This document shows, one piece after another, positions 56,122 through 64,000 of a stretch of DNA of 64,000 nt. Each line of letters begins with the position of its first letter. Positions within the stretch are counted from its first letter, which is position 1. The stretch lies in the NCBI GenBank assembly GCA_963930775.1, contig OZ005697.1, forward strand, positions 3,680,292-3,744,291. Reading direction: 5' to 3'. A program made the translations under genes and the position numbers. A model generated the notes under the pieces. It was not told the origin of the DNA. It did not search any database and saw only the letters and a list, made by a program, of their open reading frames with translations. This stretch comes from Cliona cf. orientalis. Lineage: Eukaryota; Porifera; Demospongiae; Clionaida; Clionaidae.

Positions 56122-58510
56122 CTGTGCATTGAATGCCACTAGGCTTTGTTAATGAGATATAAACTACATGAATTAAAGTGCTTTGTTCAAAAATATTGGC
56201 AACGTTAATTTTGTTGACCACCTCTGCCATCTTCACTTAGTTCTCAATGGACTGTATATTGCATAACAATGCATGTAATCACATTGTTTTGGTTACTCTA
56301 TTGCAATACCACTAATGGCAAGCTTGTAACACACAATAAATTAGCATTTTTCGAATTCTCATAACGTTTATATATGGAGTGATTGACGACCTTTACCAAG
56401 TTTTTTCAAAATTGAAATTATTTTTGCATGCATTGTATTATATTAAGTACGATATGAATGATTATGTACTGAGGGTTTCTCATTTATATCCTAGTATAGA
56501 AAACTGCTGTTATGGCTCACATTAGAATGCTTTTAATTTAACAGAAAGTCCGTTCAAAGACTGGTTGGGCTGGTAGTTGCTCTCAAAAACGGTGTTGTTT
56601 TAGCGCAAAATGGGCATAGATTCTGAAATTTAAGAGTATAACAGATCCCACTGCAGGCAGTATATGCATAGCAAAGCTTCATGATTTCCTGATGAGACAT
56701 CGTAAGGACTGCATCAATTTAGCTGGATATGTCTTGTGTACTATTATATTATTATACATGAACGTTTGACATTGAAGGGAGGATGGTGACTGTGATACAC
56801 AGATATCTAGAGAGGAGAGGGAATGATAATGAGGTGGCGGGGGCGAGTCTGGTGTGTGGGAAGAGCGGGAGAAATTAAGTGAAGAAGGGTATAGCTACTG
56901 TGCCATGTTCACTGATAATCATGCACTTATTGCCACACATGCCAGTATACACACTTGTTAATGAGGAAGTAGGGAGGGATGTAAGGCAGTGGAAGGAAAT
57001 TGTGTGTACATGTGGTGGGGGGGGGGAGCAAATGCCATGTCAAAGTTCAAGGGGTCAGTGGTGATTTTGTAAAGAAATGGTTCATTGAATTGGGGTGGGG
57101 GGTGGGGGGGGGAGCAAATACTAATAATCAAGCCCGAAAATTTTGACCATGTCAAAGTTCAAGGGGTCAATGGTGACGTTGCAAAGAAAACTAAATTTTA
57201 TTAATAGTTCATTGAAGTTGATTTTCTATATCTGGCTAATTGGTGGCAGGCTTAGACCCCCCCCCCCCCCCCCCAACTCCCTCTGCATAGCCACAGCCAA
57301 TTACAGTTATGTATGTACCTTGATTTTAAGTAAATATCTAATACTATTTGCAGCAATTGAATATTTTCCACCCTTAAATTGTTCTGATACTGATCATCTT
57401 GCTCGAGCTAAATGAACTACATTGTTTGTATAACCCACAGCCCCACATTTCATGTGTGTAGGTAATATAGTGGGCACGGCTCAACATTCAACAACTCAAT
57501 CATATAATACATTGTATATGAGTGCATGGTGTCTCAGTATATGCTACAGGATACTTCAAAACCTGGACCGTGGACTGGACTATGCATGGACTCAGTTTGT
57601 GACGACCATTCTGATTAATTGGTGCACTGTAACAGGATGGGATCTACTAGAATAATATTATAGTCTAAGTGTAGGCCCAGCCCTATTATTATAACCTACA
57701 GCCTACCAGCCTCAGTTGAGTCAGAGCAAGCCACTATTGCAGATATTTCAAGTTTAATCTAGTATGTGAGTCCCACAATGCCGCCAAGCCTTGAACAAAT
57801 CATCTACATGCTGTATGCACTCAAGTGAACTTCACTGAGCAGCCACAAAAGCCATGCTTAGCTTGAATGGCCCTGATGGCATGTATCATCACTCACAGTA
57901 GGCTATGATGGTTCAGTAAGAGTACAAACTTCACTGACCATCGAGTCACTGGGCCAAGGACAGCCTAGCCTTGATAAATCCCAGGAATATTAATATACTA
58001 ACACGCTTTGGGAGAACAATTTTATAGCTGTCTTGTATGCAATTATGACGTATACATATTATATGTATGATTGTACATCCATCCAGCATGCACAGGTATA
58101 AAAGGGAGACTATTCCGTGCCAGGATAATCTCCTGAGTTATTTAGCTATTCTTGTCAGAGTCCACTGTTCTCACTGAGTGACATGTCAAAGTCATTATTG
58201 TCACTGCTGTTCAATTTTGTAGGCTGCAGCTAGGTGCCTCATGCCGTGTACGATAAGTTAACATGCAGTCTTTTCAAATCAAGTTTCTTTCCATTTGTCA
58301 CTGTGTGCTCATCAGCAGCCCAGAGCCTGGGCTCAAGTATTAGAGGACATTATAGTGAAACTTTACCCTTAGAATTGGTAATTAATGGTCGTCAAAATTT
58401 AATATCCAGTCCATAGTCCAGTCCACGGTCCAGTCCATGAGTCCACAGTCTAGGTTTTGAAGTATCCCGTATGCAGCGAAACTTGTCGAAATCGCTTATT
58501 ATTGTGATCA
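56122..58510. other. no gene recognised; duplicated flank with homopolymers
   Basis: 56640-57440 matches 26040-26780. It has an internal repeat (caaagttcaaggggtca at about 57040 and 57150), G/C runs near 57015-57035 and 57258-57274, and 57790-58330 matching 50650-51190. A gacgacctttaccaag motif is at 56384. Confidence 0.6.
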
Positions 58511-58512
58511 TA

Positions 58513-59419
58513 TGTGACCTGCTATGAGAAAAGGGACCACTCGGGATATTTTATAAAAATTGAGTTTTTGGTATGGATTAATAGCTCTATGTATGCTGAA
58601 TCCATTGGTTCAAGTTTCATGAAAAAATATTGATCACAAGCCCAGTTAAGACCATTTTTATGCACTCAGGTAGGTATATTCGTTTGTTGGAAAATGCGCA
58701 TTTTTAATTAAAATTTACATTAATTTGTATGCGTCCAAGTAAATAATAATGCCCATAACTATAGTTTAACCCTTTCACGGGCAAGGGAGCAATTTTGCAC
58801 CACACATGGCATTGATTGAATGGGCAAGGGAGCATTTCTGCACCATCAGCAAATGGCCGTTTTTATCGACTCGCTTGACCAGAAAGTGTACGCCAACAGT
58901 AAATTTACTTCATATTCATGGTCACTTGGTCCTTTTCTAACTCTAAACCAAGTGACATAGCTATACTGCTTACCTTTGCACCAAAAAAGCGCCCGGTTCG
59001 AGTCATATTCGACCGCCATTTTACAAATACCGTTCACGCATATGGCACTGTGTACTTTTGCTATTACAGCAGGTCATGACCTGAAGCCACACAGAGGTAA
59101 GGGAAGGCCCATAGAGACCTCAAACAGGAAGAGTGACTATGAATATCCTTATATTGCCTGCTGGTGCTAGTTGCTGAATGAGCAAAAATAGCTAAAATCC
59201 CCGCCCAACGGGTGTGACATAGTTAATTGGGCACTGCCCATGAAAGGGTTAAAAGTTGCAACTCCATGAACATAGCATATCACTATGAAGCCAAAAATCT
59301 ATCCTTTTTAATAGACCAAAAAACAGAAAAGTGAAAAATAATAATCTTCCACACATTTTAGCAATTATTAGAAAATGAAAAAATATCCCAAGTGGTCCCT
59401 TTTCTCATAGCGGGTCACA
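58513..59419. mobile_element. 907-bp element with long inverted repeats, TA target
   Basis: Ends TGTGACCTGCTATGAGAAAA and, inverted, TGTGACCCGCTATGAGAAAA; similarity continues ~40 bp (gggaccactcgggatatttt). TA flanks at 58511-58512 and 59420-59421. The empty site is at about 26890-26900 (gtgatcataatagtat). A second element is nested inside at 58770-59248. Confidence 0.9.
58766..59252. mobile_element. nested piggyBac-like MITE (TTAA)
   Basis: Element 58770-59248 between TTAA at 58766-58769 and 59249-59252, ends CCCTTTCACGGGCA and CCCTTTCATGGGCA (inverted). TTAA followed by CCCTTT is the usual piggyBac start. No coding. Confidence 0.85.
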
Positions 59420-59832
59420 TATAATAGTATGTCAGGGATTATTTTCTACATACATACATACATACAGGGCCAAGAAAGGGACCTTCCCTCCTTCATGGCT
59501 ATCACCCCCACCCCCTCCCCCCCTCCACACCTAAGTTTGTATGCTGCATATACAATTGTATAATCAAGCAGCCAACGTCCATGACTTTCTAATGTACATA
59601 TTAATTATAATCCTACAATGCCGATGTATTTATGATAACTAGAGCTTGCCTTTCTATCTATCTTCCCCCTCTTCAAAAAATTTCTCACGATCTAGCAAGG
59701 GATTAGCTATAGACTCCAAGTGTAAATTCCACATTAAACTTTGTTGTGGCTAGAGAACAATGTTCACATAGACACATTATCTCTCTGTTGTTTTGTTCCT
59801 GCCCTCATATCATGGTACACTCTAAAATTAGG

Positions 59833-60069
59833 CCAATCAAACTACATTGTTAGTTTCTCGTTCACCCTTTTTTATATTTCTATGCAGACGGGCGGTCATT
59901 ATTCATTATTCATTATTATGGCATTTTGAGGGTACGATTTCCTCAAATAATTAGCAAAAAGAAAGGAGGTGTGGATGGTGTTTTAAGGCAATAATGAAGG
60001 CAGATGCGGTAGGTTGAAACAGACGCGGGAGGTGATAAGAAACTAACACTTAAGTTTGTGTGGCCTTAT
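59833..60069. mobile_element. inverted-repeat element related to 47625-47893
   Basis: Arms aggccaatcaaactacattg...ttagtttctcgttcac and gataagaaactaacacttaa...gtttgtgtggcctta. It interrupts the flank upstream of the sequence shared with 26945 and 51285. Confidence 0.6.
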
Positions 60070-60374
60070 AATACCTGCGGGAAATACATTTAAGGAAACA
60101 TGGTGGTTGTTTTGATAGTGGGAATCATTGCTTATAATTATCCACCGTACATGGACCTTTTTTGTAACTGCGCCAGCATACGCATAGGCACGCTTATATT
60201 CAATCTGGAGTTTCAAATTGAAAAAATAACGTAATTAGAAGAGTAATCATGCACAATGAACAAACCTATGCTACGTACTATATAGTTTCACGTATACTCA
60301 CTATAGACAAAAATCATAATATTATGTATTATGTCACCAGGAATACCTCCTGATTGTTACTTAATCAGTATAAG

Positions 60375-62039
60375 TTAGTTACCACTGATGTTTCTACCTA
60401 TCAACTGATGGATCCACTTAACTCTTCTGACCAGCCACAGAGTTATGAAGAAAGCTATGTAAGTTATGGGAATAACTACTGATAATACAAGCATTGTCAA
60501 GGTAATGTAGTAGAAGAAAAGATTTTCTCTACTCGTAACATCCATTCCCATGTTAGTGACAAAAGTGAGGCTTAGTAGGATCAAGAATATTGGATCAGTT
60601 GAGAGGTAACGTACAGCTGACTTCTTAAAAGGTTGAACGTTGATTATCGCTAACAGTAGGACAGTGAGGGTGATCACAGCATACACATAGAATACCATGG
60701 ATAAAGTTGATGTGAAAATGATAAACATCATCAGTCGAACTAACAGTGGTAGCACGGAGAACCATCGGCAGTCAAATGTCCCAGGCTCAGTACCATCCTT
60801 ATAGCAACCTTGAAAAGAGTCAACGAAGGCATGAAGATAGTGCCAGTGAAATGGAAATAGTGAAAGAAACTTCTGAAAGAACTGAAAAGGATAAAGAACT
60901 AGAGTGATTGTTGGGATACAAACAAATATCATGAGAATGAAGAGGGCTAGTATAGCGTACGGAAGGTGCTCTTCCCCAAAGAAAACAACAGCTGGGGAAT
61001 AGTATACTCCAAATGTGGATATGTTTGAACCAAGTTTATAAATTCTTGTTGGAATCAAAAGATCACTTGTTACACTCAACACTTTAACATACGATAGTAG
61101 GAAAAAAGTAGTAAAGGAATCAATGATGGATGTCCGAATATCCATCGACTCTCGAACCTTAAAAAGCAAGGCTCGAAAAGGTCTCCACATAAATGTTATG
61201 CAACGGACATGACTATCATGTAACTTTATGATCAAATGTAAGAAAAGTATCAACAGAAAGGGATAGAGTGCCACTAGGTAATCTAAAGCGAGGGCCTGAA
61301 GGGTGGTCACATTAAGACAAATATCAGGAATGACTGTACGAAAGAAATCGAGATTCCAAATACTATAAAATGGTGTTAAAGCTCTTGGTATTTTGAGGAA
61401 GTTCGGGTACTTGTTGTTGCTTGCGAGCATTATTTCACGTACTAGAGCAGGAAATGACAGAGCTTGGCTAAACCAGACTTCCCCATGAAGGTGGGAAGAG
61501 GTCACATTAATATTAAAGAGAACCACGAAAAAGTAGAAAAATGTGAGTGGCCCAAACCCAGCCAAGATGAATTTCCACCAGTTTCGTTTGCCGTTAGGAC
61601 ACTTAACACAACTGAGATTATATGATAGTACAAATGGACTGTACCCATCTTGACAGTTACCACACAGTAAGCCAGCTCTGTTGAAATCAGTGCAGACTGA
61701 TCCATTGATCAACATTTCTGCATTTGTTGGTAGTGATTGATACACTGAACTGGTCTTGTCGCAGTTGTAGAAACACAATCCAAGATAAGTAGATCCACTT
61801 TCATTGTCATAGGTCACACAGTAGCAATCTAAGACAGCAGAACTTTGGAGCTTGTCATCACAGGCAATTGCATGATCTTGCTTATTCCCACACTGGCACA
61901 TGCTCGATGAGTTACAGGTGAACCATGTTGGACATTCACTGTCATGACTACAGTGTCCATACTGGATGCTGTTTCTTTCTCCCAGGCTAGAGTGGCTGAA
62001 TGATACTATGAGTAGCAAGAATACTAGGGAATAGCTCAT
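60375..62039 (-). CDS. polytopic membrane protein 3
   Basis: 554 residues, one exon, ATG at 62039. Same plan as the other two: signal peptide, Cys-rich ectodomain (CSHDSECPTWFTC, GLLCGNC), about eight membrane spans, FQGCYKDGTEPG and RRVKWIHQLI. Differences: a four-residue deletion in the ectodomain (NCDKTSSVYQ instead of a longer NHKK stretch), loss of one Cys after EPGT (FDC instead of CDC), and a C-terminal extension GRNISGN caused by loss of the usual stop. Intact. Function unknown. Confidence 0.85.
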   Translation of the reverse strand: MSYSLVFLLLIVSFSHSSLGERNSIQYGHCSHDSECPTWFTCNSSSMCQCGNKQDHAIACDDKLQSSAVLDCYCVTYDNESGSTYLGLCFYNCDKTSSVYQSLPTNAEMLINGSVCTDFNRAGLLCGNCQDGYSPFVLSYNLSCVKCPNGKRNWWKFILAGFGPLTFFYFFVVLFNINVTSSHLHGEVWFSQALSFPALVREIMLASNNKYPNFLKIPRALTPFYSIWNLDFFRTVIPDICLNVTTLQALALDYLVALYPFLLILFLHLIIKLHDSHVRCITFMWRPFRALLFKVRESMDIRTSIIDSFTTFFLLSYVKVLSVTSDLLIPTRIYKLGSNISTFGVYYSPAVVFFGEEHLPYAILALFILMIFVCIPTITLVLYPFQFFQKFLSLFPFHWHYLHAFVDSFQGCYKDGTEPGTFDCRWFSVLPLLVRLMMFIIFTSTLSMVFYVYAVITLTVLLLAIINVQPFKKSAVRYLSTDPIFLILLSLTFVTNMGMDVTSRENLFFYYITLTMLVLSVVIPITYIAFFITLWLVRRVKWIHQLIGRNISGN

Positions 62040-62423
62040 ACTCAGAAAGGCTTGCACTTTTCGCTATAGTTGCACATGTGTCTCAGTAGAACACACTTGA
62101 ACAACTTTTTAGTATAGTACTACAGCTCTTCTAACTTTTCCCACTTGTATGATCATGTGTCGTAATCATGCTGCACTGTACAGCAGTCACTGCCTTATGC
62201 TCTGCATGTGTGGGCGGTTTATGGATTTAGTACGGAGCTTGGTACACACTCAGTATAAGGAAAATGCTAGATGTGTGCACTATCATGTTATTATTAAAAT
62301 TATGACCAATAGCAAATTTGTTTACAGTGAGATGTTTTTATGCTCATAGTGAAAATTGAATCTACTTTTGATGATCCAGTACACAATTGATCTTTTTTTC
62401 TCTCTCTCTCTTGCATTTTTCAG

Positions 62424-62525
62424 TTATAAGGCTCGGATTGGAGACAGGTATACTGCAGCCCAAAAGGCTTCCCTTGATCTCATAAAAACACTCTACCTAG
62501 TGGCGACTCTATACTATGCATACAA
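62424..62525 (+). CDS. recurrent 102-nt internal exon, copy 3
   Basis: CAG acceptor at 62421-62423 behind a CT tract; GTAAGC donor at 62526. Open frame YKARIGDRYTAAQKASLDL, then KTLYLVAT, almost identical to block 2. Unrecognised. Confidence 0.4.
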
Positions 62526-62569
62526 GTAAGCTAACTTTTCTCATGAGAGATAGAGTTTGAATGTGTGAT

Positions 62570-63350
62570 ATTATTATCAGATTCTGCTACTGATGAGACC
62601 AGACATGCCTTCAAACTTGAAATCACGAGCGTAGATGATTCATTGAGCATGGCATCTGTTAGAGAATGATTTCCATAGCGAAAATTGTAAAAGATGTCGC
62701 TATTATTGACTGTCATCCGATGTAGTACTCGTGCCTAAGCCCAAATGGAATCGTAAAAATAGTGACTCCAGTATGTAGCTATAGTTGTTACGTTGTAACT
62801 CTCTCCTCTCTCGCTATAGAGTTCTAGGAAAATTTTTCAATCAGCATATTAAATTTGTTGCTATTAATTGGTATTGAGTGTTTCTATCTGATAATTGAAT
62901 AAAAATGTACCCTCAAGTTCAGAGTTGAGCAGTGAGCCAAGTGAACACGTGTAAGTTCTTTCACTCTATCTGAAAGTTATGTGGTCAGATAGGGATACAT
63001 TTTCAGAAAATCAGAAAGTCTACGACTGATGATAACCCACTGATAGGCAGGGTAGATCATTCCCATGTGGTACGCCAGACGCATCATTCTCAGTGAGTGG
63101 CTCAGTGACATAAAGACAAACACGATGTGTGTTATATAAACTACTCCTGACTCCATCAAGGGGGTAGAATGTTGTGTACACGGATGAGGCGAAGAGCACA
63201 CTCACGTTGCTGTTTAGAGACGCAACGAATGCTTCTTTCGTCGAGCAATAGTACACACGGTTGCTCTCGAAGAGGATGGCTATGTTGCACCAGCCCGTCT
63301 TTTTCATCAGAACAAGTGAGAGGTTCATATATAAACGACTGCATGGACAT
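62570..63350 (-). pseudogene. GABA-B-like receptor ligand-binding domain relic, copy 3
   Basis: The upstream piece is open from LVLMKKTGWCNIAILFESN through VASLNSNVSVLFASS to DGVRSS, then shifts frame at a small insertion (tttatataac, about 63133). LRMMRLAYHMGMIYPAYQW continues in the new frame. The downstream piece has a three-base insertion plus a shift (gtagatgattc, about 62632) that destroys EFYARDFKFEG. Same order as blocks 1 and 2. Confidence 0.65.
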
Positions 63351-63753
63351 CGTAATTATTTGAAATTATTTGTAAATTCTCCATAAATTATACAGCTCTA
63401 TAGCATAAATAATTTTGAATACTTCATATGATGAATTCTTGTGTTGAATAATTTTCGGATATAATACTACCTCAAATTTGCATTTGTCACATAATTTTAG
63501 TGAGTTGACTTTCACATTTGTCCATGCTACCTTAAACAGCAAAACTCTCACAATCTACAGTACGTGGAAGACAGAAGTTCATGTACAAAGCCATCTGTAT
63601 TCTATACAAATCTCAACATCTATTGCAGCTGCGTTTTAGCATGCATTCAACTTTGAAATACTGTGAATGGGTCTGGAGACGAGGCTGTACAGATACATGT
63701 ACTTACATGTACCTTTTTTATGTGCTGTACTCTTACATAATCACATGCTGCAG

Positions 63754-63869
63754 GTACTTGGTATCCAGCCCATCTGCCATGACTGACCAGGAGAGAGATG
63801 AGATAGACTCAGCCACTCAGGACTTCATTCACTCTTGCTCTGACAAGATTGAGAATCTACACCACAGAG
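63754..63869 (+). pseudogene. syntaxin-18-like exon, block 3
   Basis: After ctgcag the exon encodes YLVSSPSAMTDQERDEID, then DFIHSCSDKIENLHH, before a conserved GTCCGT donor-like site. It matches STX18 from the segment before MTDxERD. It is open, but no downstream exon is seen before the window ends, so status is uncertain. Confidence 0.6.
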
Positions 63870-63879
63870 GTCCGTAATT

Positions 63880-64000
63880 TGTGTAAGGAGTGTGTGCATT
63901 TGTGTATTTCACTCGCCTTGTCCTTAGGCACCATTGCTAGCTGATGGTTAGATCTATTTCAAAAGAATGGAGGGGCCAAATATTCCATTAAATTTGCCCA
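63880..64000. other. no gene recognised at right edge
   Basis: Short non-coding end of the window; ttccattaaatttgccca resembles 20063-20085 weakly. Confidence 0.3.

Noticed and set aside
56879-57415. Frames around G/C runs
   Set aside because: Translate to poly-Gly/Pro and match the non-coding duplicate at 26.2-26.6 kb, where the frame differs.
27261-62039. Class C GPCR formed by the receptor relic plus the membrane gene
   Set aside because: The membrane gene has its own signal peptide and Cys-rich start, its core lacks 7TM_3 features, and the upstream binding domain is frameshifted in all three blocks.
1-64000. tRNA, rRNA or other structural RNA genes
   Set aside because: No cloverleaf with internal promoter boxes or rRNA-like stretch was recognised by eye; a covariance-model search would be decisive.

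Overview
The window looks like metazoan nuclear DNA, most probably from a sponge (Porifera, demosponge-like). Genes have small GT-AG introns and fibrinogen-related secreted proteins. There is a polytopic membrane protein family of the kind expanded in sponges and cnidarians, with fragments of a syntaxin-18-like gene, a GABA-B-like ligand-binding domain and an AbfB-domain gene. Nearly everything else is mobile DNA. The species assignment is inference from gene content.

Layout. 1-2960: minus-strand Helitron relic with a 2A-like peptide, three PHD fingers, a DUF6570-like region and a Rep HUH motif; it runs off the left edge. 2960-9480: repeat-rich DNA dominated by a 4.58 kb element (4626-9207) with TTAA target duplications and terminal inverted repeats. 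It carries tandem ~390 bp repeats and a truncated, promoter-bearing Helitron-type replicase gene. 9.5-13.9 kb: pogo-like MITE, syntaxin-18-like pseudogene, FReD-1 gene and an inverted membrane-gene fragment. 14-24.2 kb: mostly MITEs and nested terminal-inverted-repeat elements. 24.5-32.4 kb: FReD-2, membrane protein 1, GABA-B-like relic and a secreted C2-domain gene. 33.6-38.4 kb: a second copy of the pogo/syntaxin block and FReD-3. 38.7-46.3 kb: two more copies of the TTAA family, an AbfB-domain pseudogene and a TTA-flanked MITE. 46.3-51.5 kb: a further syntaxin-18-like copy full of insertions. 51.5-55.4 kb and 60-63.9 kb: membrane protein genes 2 and 3, each with the same downstream-to-upstream neighbours as gene 1.

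The locus grew by segmental duplication. A recurring block holds a membrane protein gene (minus), a 102-nt plus-strand exon, a GABA-B-like relic (minus) and syntaxin-18-like exons; FReD genes sit in related flanks. The seven best-supported coding genes are three two-exon FReDs, three single-exon membrane proteins and one two-exon secreted C2 protein. All products carry predicted signal peptides, so the working host genes encode secreted or surface proteins. The syntaxin, GABA-B and AbfB pieces are broken.

Because the duplicates differ by transposon insertions, the window supplies its own empty sites: paralogous sequence without the insert is present for at least seven elements. That defines several element ends and target-site duplications directly. 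All coordinates of splice sites, repeat ends and paralogy were read by eye.
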